Of a stretch of 64,000 bases of DNA, positions 33,338 through 42,944 are shown in pieces. Position 1 is the stretch's first letter. Every line of letters begins with the position of its first letter. The DNA is from Sphingomonas insulae. Its GTDB lineage: Bacteria; Pseudomonadota; Alphaproteobacteria; Sphingomonadales; Sphingomonadaceae. The notes below the pieces were generated by a model, which made no database searches, had not been told where the DNA came from, and saw nothing but the letters and a program-made list of their open reading frames with translations. The stretch is taken from contig NZ_CP048422.1 in the NCBI RefSeq assembly GCF_010450875.1, positions 1,395,001-1,459,000 of the forward strand. The letters are read 5' to 3'. Both the position numbers and the translations under genes were made by a program.

Positions 33338-35956
33338 ATGCCCGATCGTCGCGACCTGTTGAAGGGGGCCGTCGTCCTTCCCGTCGTCGGCTGGCCGCCG
33401 GCGGCTGCGGCGGCGGCCGATCCGCTGGTCCAGCCGGGCATCGCGCATGCCCTCGCGATCCGGCGCGCAAGGCAGATCGCTGATCTGCGCTACGATATCA
33501 CGCTCGACCTGACCGCGGCGGATCGCGCCATCGGCGAGGTGGCGATCCGGTTCGACCGCCATGACGGCGGCGACCTCATCCTCGATTTCCGGGGCACGAT
33601 GCTGGCGGCGCTGGTCGCGAACGGCACGCCGATATCGGTGGCGACGCGGCGCGATGGTCATCTGGTGCTGCCGGCCAGCGTGCTGAAGACCGGCGCCAAC
33701 CTGCTTTCCGCCCGGTTCGAGACGCCGATCGCGGCGGCGGGCGCGGCGATCATCCGCTTCCGCGATCCCGCCGATGGCGGCGTCTACCTCTACACCCTGC
33801 TCGTCCCGTCAGACGCCAATCTGCTGTTCCCCTGTTTCGACCAGCCGGACCTGAAGGCGAAATTCCGCTGGCGGCTGACCACGCCGGCCGACTGGACGGT
33901 CATCGCCAACGGGCCGGTGGAGGCGCGCGAGCCGGTGGGCGCAACGGTGCGCTGGCGATTCGCGGAAACGGCGCCGATCTCCACCTACCTTGCCGCCTTC
34001 GCCGCCGGGCCGTGGGTCGGCACCACCTCGGCCCCCGCCGGTGAACGGCCGATCACGCTCTATGCCCGCCGCTTGCGCGCACGCGAAGTCGACGCGGACG
34101 TGCAACTGGCCACCAACCGCGCCGCGGTGCGCTGGCTCGCCGACTGGTTCGACGTGCCGTTCCCCTTCGCCAAGCTCGATCTGGTGCTCGCGCCCGCCTT
34201 CCCGTTCGGCGGGATGGAGCATGTCGGCGCGGTCTTCTACAACGAGGACCGGTTCGTCTTCCGCGAACCGCCGACGCTGCCGCAACGATTGTCGCGCGAC
34301 CAGACCATCTATCACGAGATCAGCCACCAGTGGTTCGGCGATTTCGTGACGATGCGCTGGTTCGACGATCTGTGGCTGAAGGAGGGTTTCAGCACCTTCA
34401 TGGCGGCGCGTATCCAGGCCGATCTGCAGCCGGACAGCAACGCATGGACGACGTTCCTGCTGTCGATCAAGACCCCCGCCTATCGCGCCGATGCGACCAG
34501 CGGCACCGCCCCCCTGTGGCAGGCGCTCGACAATCTTGACGCCGCCAAGAGCAATTACGGACCGATCGTCTACAACAAGGCGCCGGCGGTCATCAAACAA
34601 TTGGCGTTCTACGTCGGGGAGGATGGTTTCCGCCGCGGGCTCAACCTGTTTCTTACCCGCCATGGCTATGCCAATGCGACGTGGCAGGATTTGCTCGGCG
34701 CCATCGGCGAGGCGTCGGGCGTCGATCTGGCGCAGTTCGGACGGCAATATGTGCTGCGCGCCGGCCTGCCGCGGATCGACACGCGCCTGCGCCTCGACGG
34801 CGGCACGATCGCCGCGCTCGACCTTGTCCAGCAACCGGCGCGTACGCTGCCCGGCGATCCCGGCGGAACATGGCCGATGAAGGTCCGCGTCCGCCTCGGC
34901 TATCGCGATCGCGATGACGTGGTGGTCGACGCCCGCTTCGACGGGGCGACGGCGCGTGTCGCGGCGGCCGTGGGGTTGCCGGCGCCCGACTATGTCTGGG
35001 CGAACGACGCCGACCAGGGCTATGGCCTGTTCATGCCCGATCCGCGCACGGTCGCATGGATCGCCGAAAAGGTCGGCACCGTTCGCGACAGCCTGCTCCG
35101 CGCGCTGCTGTGGAGCGCCTTGTGGGACGTGGTGCGCGACCTGCGGCTGTCGCCCGAACGCTATCTGGCCGTGCTGTTGCGCGAACTGGCCGGTGAGCGC
35201 GACGAACAGATATCGCGCACCATCCTGTCGCGGGGCGCGACCGCGCTCGACACCTATCTGACCGAGGCGCGGTCGGCACCGCTGCGCACCCGCTGGGAAG
35301 CGGCGCTGCTCGCGCGCATCGACGATACCTCGCTCGGTTATGGGTTGCGCAAGGACGCGCTCGACCGGTTGATCGCAACCGCGCGCACGCCGCTGGCGCT
35401 CGACCGGCTACGCGCGCTGCTGGCCGGGCGGGCGACGCTGGCGAACGACCCCATCCGCCAGCCGACCCGCTGGGCGATCGTGCGCCGGCTGGTGACGATC
35501 GACGCACCCGACGCCGCGGCGCTGTTCGCCGCCGAACGCCAGCGAGATACCTCGACCGAAGCGGCGAAGGATGCGTTCGTCACCGCCGCGGCGACACCGA
35601 GCGCGGCGGTAAAGAGCGCCTATTTCAAACGCTATTTCGACGACACCACGCTTAACGAGGCGTGGGCGAGCGAAAGCCTCACCGCGTTCAATGCGGATGC
35701 GCAGGCGACGCTGACCATCGGTTTCCTGCGGCCGGCGCTCGATCGGCTGCTGTGGATTCGCCAAAATCGCCGCATCTTCTTCCTGCCCGCATGGATCGAC
35801 GCCTTCATCGGTGGCCAGGTGAGTGCAGAGGCGCTGGCCATCGTCGACGCCTTTCTCGCCGGCCAGCCGACCTTGCCGGTCGACGTCCGCCGCAAAGTGC
35901 TGCTGGCGCGCGACGAGCTGGAACGCACCGTGGCGATCCGCCGCACTCCCGCCTGA
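33338..35956 (+). CDS. M1 family aminopeptidase, exported
   Basis: The 872-residue product starts with a Tat-like leader (RRDLLKGAVVLPVVG). The M1 catalytic domain carries HEISH at 326-330 and the third zinc ligand E349, exactly 18 residues after the second His. The substrate motif normally GxMEN is GGMEH at 291-295, an Asn-to-His change. A long helical ERAP1-like C-terminal domain follows. It cleaves N-terminal residues from peptides, probably in the periplasm. The gene starts 4 nt after the DUF885 stop and overlaps the next gene (TGATG). Confidence 0.9.
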   Translation: MPDRRDLLKGAVVLPVVGWPPAAAAAADPLVQPGIAHALAIRRARQIADLRYDITLDLTAADRAIGEVAIRFDRHDGGDLILDFRGTMLAALVANGTPISVATRRDGHLVLPASVLKTGANLLSARFETPIAAAGAAIIRFRDPADGGVYLYTLLVPSDANLLFPCFDQPDLKAKFRWRLTTPADWTVIANGPVEAREPVGATVRWRFAETAPISTYLAAFAAGPWVGTTSAPAGERPITLYARRLRAREVDADVQLATNRAAVRWLADWFDVPFPFAKLDLVLAPAFPFGGMEHVGAVFYNEDRFVFREPPTLPQRLSRDQTIYHEISHQWFGDFVTMRWFDDLWLKEGFSTFMAARIQADLQPDSNAWTTFLLSIKTPAYRADATSGTAPLWQALDNLDAAKSNYGPIVYNKAPAVIKQLAFYVGEDGFRRGLNLFLTRHGYANATWQDLLGAIGEASGVDLAQFGRQYVLRAGLPRIDTRLRLDGGTIAALDLVQQPARTLPGDPGGTWPMKVRVRLGYRDRDDVVVDARFDGATARVAAAVGLPAPDYVWANDADQGYGLFMPDPRTVAWIAEKVGTVRDSLLRALLWSALWDVVRDLRLSPERYLAVLLRELAGERDEQISRTILSRGATALDTYLTEARSAPLRTRWEAALLARIDDTSLGYGLRKDALDRLIATARTPLALDRLRALLAGRATLANDPIRQPTRWAIVRRLVTIDAPDAAALFAAERQRDTSTEAAKDAFVTAAATPSAAVKSAYFKRYFDDTTLNEAWASESLTAFNADAQATLTIGFLRPALDRLLWIRQNRRIFFLPAWIDAFIGGQVSAEALAIVDAFLAGQPTLPVDVRRKVLLARDELERTVAIRRTPA

Positions 35957-36738
35957 TGCCGGCACCCCTCATCCTCGCGCGGATCGCTGCGATCGAACTG
36001 ATGCGCATCGCATCGCCCGATGCGCATCAGGGCGCCGTCGCGGATGCGGATGCGGTCTATGCGATCGCCAACAGCGCGATCACCCGGATCAACAAGCGCG
36101 ACGGCCGCATCCGGGCGGCCTGGCGCGGCGATCCGCTGCGCTACAAGCACGTCAACAGCTGCATCGTGCATGGCCGCGCGCTGGTCTGCGCGGCATCCAA
36201 CTATCCGGATACGCCGATGCGCAGCCAGGTGCTGTGGTTCGACCGCGTCACCATGCGGCTCGAGCGCGAACGCGATCTCGGGGTGGGGGCAGGATCGCTG
36301 ACCTGGCTCGACCGGCATGGCGGCGCGTGGTGGGCGGGGTTCGCCAATTACGACGGTCGCGGCGGAACGGCCGGCCGCGATCACCGTGCGACGGTGCTGG
36401 TCGAATACACGGCATCGTTCGTGGAGCGCCGCCGCTGGCGCTTCCCCGCGGCGGTGCTCGATCGCTTTGCCCCGCGCAGCACGTCCGGCGGCATTTGGGG
36501 CGACGACGGCCTGCTCTACGTCACCGGACACGACCGGCCGGAACTCTATGTGCTGCGAACGCCATGTGCGGGCGACACGCTCGATCTGGTCGAAACGATC
36601 GCCACGCCCACCGGCGGGCAGGCGATCGGCTGGGACGGTGCCGACCACCGCCGGCTATGGTCGATCGACCGGGCGGGATCGCAGGTGGTGCTCAGCGCGC
36701 TGCCCGGTGATCGTCCCGCCCGCCGACGGTGTTCCTAG
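35956..36738 (+). CDS. Beta-propeller-like hypothetical protein
   Basis: The 260-residue product has repeated strand pairs with Asp/Gly turns (YAIANSAITRINKRDGRIRAAWRG, GSLTWLDRHGGAWWAGFANYDGRGG, GGIWGDDGLLYVTGHDRPELYVL). This suggests a four- or five-bladed propeller. The N-terminus is weakly hydrophobic without a clear signal. The ATG overlaps the M1 peptidase stop (TGATG), so the three genes from 31517 form one coupled unit. No function can be assigned. The end lies 7 bp from the convergent DUF937 gene. Confidence 0.65.
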   Translation: MPAPLILARIAAIELMRIASPDAHQGAVADADAVYAIANSAITRINKRDGRIRAAWRGDPLRYKHVNSCIVHGRALVCAASNYPDTPMRSQVLWFDRVTMRLERERDLGVGAGSLTWLDRHGGAWWAGFANYDGRGGTAGRDHRATVLVEYTASFVERRRWRFPAAVLDRFAPRSTSGGIWGDDGLLYVTGHDRPELYVLRTPCAGDTLDLVETIATPTGGQAIGWDGADHRRLWSIDRAGSQVVLSALPGDRPARRRCS

Positions 36739-36745
36739 CCTGTCG

Positions 36746-37057
36746 TCAGGATTTGCCGAACAGGCCGCCGAGCATTCCGCCCAGGCCGCCGGCGTTGTCG
36801 CCGCCGCCCAGCATGGCGCCCAGATTGCCGAGCGCGCCTTCGCCGCCCAGATGGCCGAGGATCTGCTGCAACGCATCCGGCGACAGGCCCGTCGATTCGG
36901 CTGCGCCCGCGACCGTATCGCCGGGCTGCGTATGGGCGACGCCCAGCGCGGAGATCGCGGCGGCGACCTGTTCGGGCGACAGGCCGATCTTCCCGGCGAG
37001 GTTGGCGATCTCGGGATTGCCGGCCACCTGGCCGAGGATGCCGTCCAACAGACCCAT
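36746..37057 (-). CDS. DUF937 family protein, Gly-rich tail
   Basis: The 103-residue product (MGLLDGILGQVAGNPEIANL, KIGLSPEQVAAAISALGVA, then a Gly-rich end GGDNAGGLGGMLGGLFG) fits DUF937/YidB-like small proteins, whose role is unknown. It is helical with a glycine-rich tail and no signal peptide. AAGGAGATCG precedes the ATG at 37057. The large open frame around it on the same strand is only high-GC shadow of hrpB. Confidence 0.8.
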   Translation of the reverse strand: MGLLDGILGQVAGNPEIANLAGKIGLSPEQVAAAISALGVAHTQPGDTVAGAAESTGLSPDALQQILGHLGGEGALGNLGAMLGGGDNAGGLGGMLGGLFGKS

Positions 37058-37144
37058 CGTCGATCTCCTTCGTGTGATGTCGCGCCTGCATAGCAGACCG
37101 CGCCTGTCGCGTCGCGCGGCGATCCGTGGCACAGGCGACGCGCC

Positions 37145-39592
37145 GTGACCGACCTGCCGATCCTCGCCGTCCTGCCCGATCTGCTCGCCGCCCTCGTGCA
37201 GGGCAGCAACGCCGTGCTGGTCGCGCCGCCGGGGGCGGGCAAGACCACCGCGGTCGCGCCGGCGCTGCTCGACCAACCGTGGTGCAGCGGCGAAGTGCTC
37301 GTCCTGTCGCCCCGCCGGCTTGCCGCGCGCGCGGCGGCGGAACGGATGGCGGCACTGGCGGGGCAGGCGATCGGCGGCACCTATGGCTATGCGACGCGCA
37401 TGGACAGCCGCCGGTCGGCGGCGACGCGGGTGACGGTGGTGACCGAGGGGATCTTCGTCGCGCGGATCCAGGCCGATCCCGAACTCGGCGGTGTGTCGGC
37501 GGTGCTGTTCGATGAGGTCCACGAACGCAGCCTCGACGGCGATTTCGGCCTCGCGATGGCGCTCGACGCGCAAGGATCGCTCCGCCCCGATCTGCGGCTG
37601 GTGGCGATGTCGGCCACGCTCGACGGCGCGCGGTTCGCGGCGCTCATGGGCGATGCGCCGGTGATCGAGAGCGAGGGACGCAGCTATCCACTCGACCTGC
37701 GCCATATCGGCCGTTCGGCGGACGCGCGGATCGAGGATGCGATGGCGAGCGCGATCCGGCGCGCGCTGGGGGAGGCGGAGGGCGGCCTTCTCGCCTTCCT
37801 GCCCGGTGTCGCCGAGATCGAGCGGACGGCGGAGCGGCTGGCGAACCTGCCCGAGGATATCGTCGTCCACGAACTGCACGGCAGCCTCGACCCGGCGGCA
37901 CAGCGTGCCGCGATCCGGCCGGAACCCGACGGGCGGCGCAAGCTGGTGCTCGCCACCTCGATCGCCGAAACCAGCCTGACGTTGGATGGCATCCGCATCG
38001 TCGTCGATTCTGGGCTGGCACGCCGCCCGCGCTACGATCGTGCCGCAGGCATGACGCGGCTGGTCACCGAACGCGCCAGCCAGGCGGCGGTGACGCAGCG
38101 CGCCGGACGTGCGGCACGGCTCGGGCCAGGCGTCGCCTATCGCCTGTGGGAAGAGGCGGCGACCGGCGGCCTGCCGCGCTTCGACCCGCCCGAGATATTG
38201 GAAGCGGATCTGTCCGGCCTCGTTCTGGCGGCGGCACTGTGGGGCGTCGGCGATCCGCGCGATCTCGCCTGGCTCGATCCGCCGCCGCCGGCAGCGGTGG
38301 CGGAGGCGCGCGAGCGGCTGGCTGTGCTGGACGCCGTCGATGCGGACGGTCGACCGACCGGCCACGGCCGCCGTATCGCGGCGATGCCGATGCCGCCGCG
38401 GCTCGCCCACATGCTGCTGCGCGCCGGCGACCTCGGGCAGGGGCGGATCGCGGCGGAGGTGGCGGTGCTGCTGTCCGAACGCGGCCTCGGCGGCGGCGAT
38501 GCCGATATCGAGACGCGGCTGCGGCGCTGGCGTGCCGAGCGCGGCACCAAGGCGGTTGCGGCCCGCAAGCTCGCCGAACGCTGGGCGCGGCTGGCCGGCG
38601 CGGGGCAGGGGGCCGACGCCGATGCCGAGGGGGTCGAGGTGCCGATCGCGCTCGCCTTTCCCGACCGCATCGCCCGCCGGCGCGACGCCGGCGGCGAACA
38701 TTGGGCGTCGGTCGGCGGACGGGGCTTCCGCCTCGATCCCGCCACCGCGCTGGCGCGTGCCGAGTGGCTTGCCGTCGCCAATACGCAGGGTGCGGCATCG
38801 GGCGCGCGCATCCTCGCCGCGGCGCCGATCGATCTCACCACGATCGAGCGGCTGTTCGGCAACCGGATCGAGATACGGCGCACCGCCGACTTCGACCCCG
38901 CCACCGGCGGCGTCACGACCTTGCGCGAACGCCGGCTCGGCGCGTTGCGACTGGCGTCGGGGCCGGATGCGCATGCCGATCCCGCAGCGGTAGCGGCGGC
39001 ATTGCTGGAGGGGGTGCGCACCCACGGTCTCGCCCTGCTGCCGTGGAGCACGGGCGCGCAGGCGCTGCGCGCGCGCGCAACCTATGCCGGCGTGCCGCTC
39101 GCGGCGATGCTGGCGGACGGGCTCGACGATTGGCTGCCGCCGTTGCTGGAGGGGCGGCGGCGCCTGGATGCGATCCCGCCGGGCATGCTGACCGAGGCAA
39201 TCCGCGGCGTGATCGGCTGGGACATGATGCGCCAGGTCGACCGGCTCGCGCCCGCCGATTTCACCAGTCCGGCGGGCAGCACCCACGCCATCGATTACGC
39301 CGCGGAGGGCGGGCCGAGGGTCGAATTGCGCGTCCAGGCCTTGTTCGGACTGGCGGAGCATCCCTGCATCGGCTCCGATCGCATGCCACTGGTGCTCAGC
39401 CTGACCTCGCCCGCCGGTCGACCGATCCAGACGACCCGCGACCTGCCGGGGTTCTGGGCAGGCAGCTGGACCGCCGTCGCCAAGGAGATGCGCGGGCGCT
39501 ACCCCCGCCATCCCTGGCCCGACGATCCCGCCGCCGCATCCGCGACGTTGCGCACCAAAAAGGCTGATGCGCGCGCGTCCGGGACACGCTAG
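37145..39592 (+). CDS. hrpB: ATP-dependent helicase HrpB
   Basis: The 815-residue DEAH-box protein has Walker A PPGAGKTT (GAGKT 30-34), DEVH at 123-126, SAT at 156-158 and motif VI QRAGRAARLGPG, then the HrpB-specific C-terminal domain ending RYPRHPWPDDP. It is a cytoplasmic RNA/DNA helicase of unsettled role, usually single-copy. The start is GTG at 37145, 87 nt from the divergent DUF937 gene; an alternative is the first internal ATG. Confidence 0.93.
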   Translation: MTDLPILAVLPDLLAALVQGSNAVLVAPPGAGKTTAVAPALLDQPWCSGEVLVLSPRRLAARAAAERMAALAGQAIGGTYGYATRMDSRRSAATRVTVVTEGIFVARIQADPELGGVSAVLFDEVHERSLDGDFGLAMALDAQGSLRPDLRLVAMSATLDGARFAALMGDAPVIESEGRSYPLDLRHIGRSADARIEDAMASAIRRALGEAEGGLLAFLPGVAEIERTAERLANLPEDIVVHELHGSLDPAAQRAAIRPEPDGRRKLVLATSIAETSLTLDGIRIVVDSGLARRPRYDRAAGMTRLVTERASQAAVTQRAGRAARLGPGVAYRLWEEAATGGLPRFDPPEILEADLSGLVLAAALWGVGDPRDLAWLDPPPPAAVAEARERLAVLDAVDADGRPTGHGRRIAAMPMPPRLAHMLLRAGDLGQGRIAAEVAVLLSERGLGGGDADIETRLRRWRAERGTKAVAARKLAERWARLAGAGQGADADAEGVEVPIALAFPDRIARRRDAGGEHWASVGGRGFRLDPATALARAEWLAVANTQGAASGARILAAAPIDLTTIERLFGNRIEIRRTADFDPATGGVTTLRERRLGALRLASGPDAHADPAAVAAALLEGVRTHGLALLPWSTGAQALRARATYAGVPLAAMLADGLDDWLPPLLEGRRRLDAIPPGMLTEAIRGVIGWDMMRQVDRLAPADFTSPAGSTHAIDYAAEGGPRVELRVQALFGLAEHPCIGSDRMPLVLSLTSPAGRPIQTTRDLPGFWAGSWTAVAKEMRGRYPRHPWPDDPAAASATLRTKKADARASGTR

Positions 39593-39603
39593 AGGGATCG
39601 ACT

Positions 39604-39885
39604 ATGCCTACCGCCCGTATCTTCCAACGCCCCAAGAACGCGATGCAGTCCGGCAAAGCCCGGACCCAGACCTGGGCGCTCGAATTCGAACCCGCCGAAC
39701 CCAAGCAGCCCGACCCGCTCACCGGCTGGGCCGGCAGCGGCGATACGCGCGAACAGGTGAAGCTGAGCTTCCCGACGCAGGCGGCGGCGATCGCGTATTG
39801 CGAGGCGCAGGGTCTGGATTATGAGCTGACCGCCGCGCCGGAGCGCAAGCTGAAGCTTCAGGCATATGCGGACAATTTCCGCTGA
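39604..39885 (+). CDS. ETC complex I subunit (NDUFS4-like)
   Basis: The 93-residue product (ARIFQRPKNAMQSGKARTQTWALEFEP, then WAGSGDTREQVKLSFPTQAAAIAYCEAQG) matches the alphaproteobacterial NDUFS4 homologue, an accessory subunit of the peripheral arm of NADH dehydrogenase. It is full length, and its ATG is 11 nt after the hrpB stop. Confidence 0.93.
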   Translation: MPTARIFQRPKNAMQSGKARTQTWALEFEPAEPKQPDPLTGWAGSGDTREQVKLSFPTQAAAIAYCEAQGLDYELTAAPERKLKLQAYADNFR

Positions 39886-40130
39886 TCGGGTAACAGCGTA
39901 ACGGCGTTTCGTGCGGCAGCGCCGGGTTCGAACCTGTCGGGCAAGCACCTTCGTCCCGGGCATCCATGCGTGGAGCATCGGCCGACCGTCGAACCCCGCG
40001 CGCGGCGGCAGCGCGACCGTCGCGTCATCGCGCGCAATGCCCGCCCCGCTGCCACCCCGCGTCCGCCGTGCCATCCCCCCGCTTACGGGGAAAAGGGACG
40101 GGGCCGACACGTGCCGACCGGTGCGTGTCG

Positions 40131-40658
40131 TTACCGCCCGGCAAGCTCCGCCAATATCCCGCCACCCAGCAGCAAAAGCATCTTGGCATCGATCGCCACG
40201 CCGGCCCGCCGCTTCTCCGCGACGAAGCCTTCCACCGCCCGCAATGGTACGCGGTGCACGGTGATGTTCTCCTGCGCGTCGCCGCCGCCGTCGCCGGTGC
40301 GGGTCAGGCCGGTCGCCACGACCAGCGTGAAGCATTCCGACGTCATGCCCGGCGACGAATAGAATATGCCACGCTCCTCGACGATCGTCGCGTGATAGCC
40401 GGTTTCCTCCTCCAGCTCGCGCCGCGCCGCCTCGGCGACGCTTTCATCCGCGCTTTCGTCGCCGACCAGTCCCGCGGGCAGTTCCAGGCACGTCCGCCCC
40501 AGCGGCACGCGATGCTGCTCGACCAGGATCAGCTGTCCCTGGGCATCGATCGCCACGATCACCGCGGCCGCGATCGACCCGACCCGCTCGGCATATTCCC
40601 ACGGTCCTGCGGTCCGTACGGAGAGATATTTGCCCTGCCAGGGCGTTTCGATGGTCAT
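40131..40658 (-). CDS. Nudix hydrolase, ADP-ribose pyrophosphatase type
   Basis: The 175-residue product contains a full Nudix box (G-x5-E-x7-REL-x-EE-x-GY: GDESADESVAEAARRELEEE, then TGY) preceded by ELPAGLV, as in ADP-ribose pyrophosphatases, and followed by YSSPGMTSECFTLVVA, matching the NudF/NudE pattern. It hydrolyses nucleoside diphosphate derivatives in the cytoplasm. Its ATG overlaps the stop of the upstream TPM gene (ATGA). The 245-bp stretch between it and the complex I gene has no gene. Confidence 0.9.
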   Translation of the reverse strand: MTIETPWQGKYLSVRTAGPWEYAERVGSIAAAVIVAIDAQGQLILVEQHRVPLGRTCLELPAGLVGDESADESVAEAARRELEEETGYHATIVEERGIFYSSPGMTSECFTLVVATGLTRTGDGGGDAQENITVHRVPLRAVEGFVAEKRRAGVAIDAKMLLLLGGGILAELAGR

Positions 40659-41326
40659 AATTCGATCAACCGGTCCGGCAATTCGTTGGTATCGTCGATC
40701 CGGGGCGGAAAATGCTCGGCCAGGACGATGCCGATCTGGCGTACCGCCTCGGCCATGCCGTCCCCCGGCCGGCCGTCGCGGGTCGCCGCGATCAGCCCCG
40801 CCATCGCCGCGCCCCACACGTCGGGCGCGACGCGCGAATGGATCGCCGCATCGGCAATGATCTCCGCCCGGTGCTCGTCCAGCGACAGATAGAGCAGCAC
40901 GCCGGTCGCATCACGCGTCCGTGCCTCCGCACTCGCGCGGAACAGCGCCAGCGCGCGCGCATGGACGCGGCGCGCCTCGGTGCTGCCCGGCGTCAGCGCC
41001 AGCCGCAGCGGCATATAGGCCAGGATTGCCCGCACGATCAGAAAGGCGACGACCAGCAGCACCAGCGCCACGGTGAACAGCCCGCCCGGGGCGGGCGCCC
41101 CGTCCCATGGATCGGCGACCAGGCCATGCAGCCACACCGCCGCATCCGGCCGCAATGCCAGCAGCGCGAGGACAAACAGCATCGCCAGCACCGCCCAATG
41201 CAGCGCGACATCGTGATATTTGTCCGATCGCCGCGCGACGATCGTGACGATCTCGCCCGCGGTATGCAGCTCGGCCGCCGCCACCGCACTCGCCACGCGG
41301 GTGCGATCCTCGTCGGTCAACCGCAT
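40655..41326 (-). CDS. TPM-domain membrane protein
   Basis: The 223-residue product begins MRLTDEDRTRVASAVAAAEL and HTAGEIVTIVARRSDKYHD, a TPM start. Two or three hydrophobic segments (ALHWAVLAMLFVLALLAL, GLFTVALVLLVVAFLIV) and a C-terminal domain with RDATGVLLYLSLDEHRAEIIAD and GDGMAEAVRQIGIVLAEHFP follow. It is the second TPM protein of a LemA-TPM-TPM unit, one nucleotide after its neighbour's stop. The function of such modules in bacteria is unknown; membrane maintenance is a guess. Confidence 0.85.
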   Translation of the reverse strand: MRLTDEDRTRVASAVAAAELHTAGEIVTIVARRSDKYHDVALHWAVLAMLFVLALLALRPDAAVWLHGLVADPWDGAPAPGGLFTVALVLLVVAFLIVRAILAYMPLRLALTPGSTEARRVHARALALFRASAEARTRDATGVLLYLSLDEHRAEIIADAAIHSRVAPDVWGAAMAGLIAATRDGRPGDGMAEAVRQIGIVLAEHFPPRIDDTNELPDRLIEL

Positions 41327-41327
41327 G

Positions 41328-42224
41328 TCACCAGCTCCCGGAGGCGCCACCGCCTCCAAAATCGCCGCCACCACCGCCGGTGAAGCCACCGCCGCCCCAG
41401 CTGCCGTCGCTGCCGCCGCCACCGCCGGACCCGCCGCCCCAGCCACCACCGCCCGATGACCGGCCGATCTCGTTGGCGATGCTCCACAGCACGATCGGCA
41501 AAGCGCCACTGTCGTGGCTGCGATAGCGCGTGCCCCACGGGCCCGCCTGTTTCTTCTTGCGGAACAGCGGCACCAGCACGAACAGCAGGACCACCGCCCA
41601 GAAGATCAGGCCGAACGGCACGCCGCCACCGCTGCGACCGGGGGTCGATCGGCGGTGCGCCTGATCGAACTGCTTCGTCGCCGCATCCAGCCGCGCCTGC
41701 GCCTCTTCGGGGGAGGCGCGCAGCTGCTGGGCGAGTGCGTCGGTGCCGGCGGTCATCGCACCGGGAATGTCGCCGGCCTTCAGGCGCGGCATCATGTCCT
41801 GATTGATGACGACGCTGGACAAGGCATCGGTCAGGATCGGCTCCAGCCCACGCCCCACCTCGATACGTGGTCCGCGTCGACCGGCCGGCTCGTTCGGCGC
41901 GATGAACAGGATGGCGCCGTTATTGACGTCCTTCATCCCCACGCCCCAGGCGCGACCCAGCTTGTAGCCGTATTCCTCGATCGGATAGCCCTGCAAATCG
42001 GGGATCGTCGCGACCACCAGCTGGCGCTTGCTGTCCTTCTGCAACGCCTCCAGTTTCGCGGTCAGCGCGGCTTCCGCTTCGGGCGGCAGGACGTTGGCGG
42101 CATCGACCACCAGCCCGGTGAACTTCGGAAACGTCTGCGCCGATGCCGGCGCGACCATCGTCCACGCCAGCATCGTCAGGAGCGCCGCCCGCCATCCGGC
42201 GAGCGCCCGTGCGGCGAGCGTCAT
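41328..42224 (-). CDS. TPM-domain protein with glycine-rich tail (YgcG-like)
   Basis: The 298-residue product has a signal peptide (to APASAQ), then a TPM domain (FTGLVVDAANVLPPEAEAALTAKLEAL, LVVATIPDLQGYPIEEYGYKLG, NGAILFIAPNE). A membrane segment follows (FGLIFWAVVLLFVLVPLF), and a Gly/Ser/Trp-rich C-terminus of about 50 residues. This is the exported YgcG-type partner of LemA. It starts 5 nt after the lemA stop. Confidence 0.88.
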   Translation of the reverse strand: MTLAARALAGWRAALLTMLAWTMVAPASAQTFPKFTGLVVDAANVLPPEAEAALTAKLEALQKDSKRQLVVATIPDLQGYPIEEYGYKLGRAWGVGMKDVNNGAILFIAPNEPAGRRGPRIEVGRGLEPILTDALSSVVINQDMMPRLKAGDIPGAMTAGTDALAQQLRASPEEAQARLDAATKQFDQAHRRSTPGRSGGGVPFGLIFWAVVLLFVLVPLFRKKKQAGPWGTRYRSHDSGALPIVLWSIANEIGRSSGGGGWGGGSGGGGGSDGSWGGGGFTGGGGGDFGGGGASGSW

Positions 42225-42229
42225 CGCCG

Positions 42230-42829
42230 TCAGCTCGCATTCCCGAAGTTGACGCTCGGCGCCTGCTCGGCGCCCGGCGTCGTCGCCGCGAACGGCGTCA
42301 GCGGCTTGGCGCCGTAGAAGATGCGTGCGCCGACCGCGTCGGGGAAGGTGCGGATGCGCGTGTTATACGCCTGCACCGCCGTGTTGTAATCGGTGCGGGC
42401 GATGGTGATGCGATTCTCGGTGCCTTCCAGCTGGCTCATCAGCGTGGTGTAATTGCCCTGGCTCTTCAGCTCCGGATAGGCTTCCTGCAACCGCTGGAGC
42501 GACAGCGTCACCGCACCCTGCGCACGTTCGAACGCCTGCATCTTGGCCGGATCGGTCAGTTCATCGCCGCTCAGCTTCACCTGATTGGCGCCGGCGCGGG
42601 CCTGCGTCACCTGCACCAGGATATCCTTTTCCTGCGCGCCCGCAGCCTTCACCGTCGACACGAGATTGGGGATCAGGTCGGCGCGACGCTGATACTGGTT
42701 CTGCACGTCGGCCCAGCGCGCCTTGGCATTCTCCTCGGCGGTGGGGACGGAATTGATGCCGCAGCCGGCCAGCGACATGCTCGCGGTGGCGGCAAGGGCA
42801 AAGGCGGCAATCGGGCGACGCGACGACAT
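42230..42829 (-). CDS. lemA: LemA family lipoprotein
   Basis: The 199-residue product has a lipobox leader (ATASMSLAGCG) and the LemA core (ENAKARWADVQNQYQRRADLIPNLV, SQLEGTENRITIARTDYNTAVQAYN, TFPDAVGARIFYGAKPL). It is a coiled-coil-rich lipoprotein of unknown biochemical role, conserved with TPM proteins. The second Met (42829) is preferred because AGGAGG lies 6 nt upstream. First gene of a three- or four-gene unit ending with the Nudix hydrolase. Confidence 0.92.
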   Translation of the reverse strand: MSSRRPIAAFALAATASMSLAGCGINSVPTAEENAKARWADVQNQYQRRADLIPNLVSTVKAAGAQEKDILVQVTQARAGANQVKLSGDELTDPAKMQAFERAQGAVTLSLQRLQEAYPELKSQGNYTTLMSQLEGTENRITIARTDYNTAVQAYNTRIRTFPDAVGARIFYGAKPLTPFAATTPGAEQAPSVNFGNAS

Positions 42830-42944
42830 GAACATCCTCCTGGGCGATCTGTCCTATCCATATAGGACAGTGAACGGGCTTGGCGAAGGGATAATCGCCG
42901 CCTAATCTCGCCACCCTAGGGAGATAACGAGGGAAGCGGCGATC

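Noticed and set aside
36746..39511. 921-codon open frame on the minus strand opposite hrpB
   Set aside because: Only its last 103 codons (DUF937) look like protein; the rest is Arg/Gly/His-rich mirror of hrpB in high-GC DNA.
39925..39960. GGGTTCGAACC resembling a tRNA T-arm downstream of the complex I gene
   Set aside because: The flanking arms do not pair fully and no acceptor, D or anticodon arms can be formed around it.
40070..40100. CCCCG-CTTA-CGGGG hairpin after the complex I gene as a terminator
   Set aside because: Only 5 bp and no U tract on either strand.
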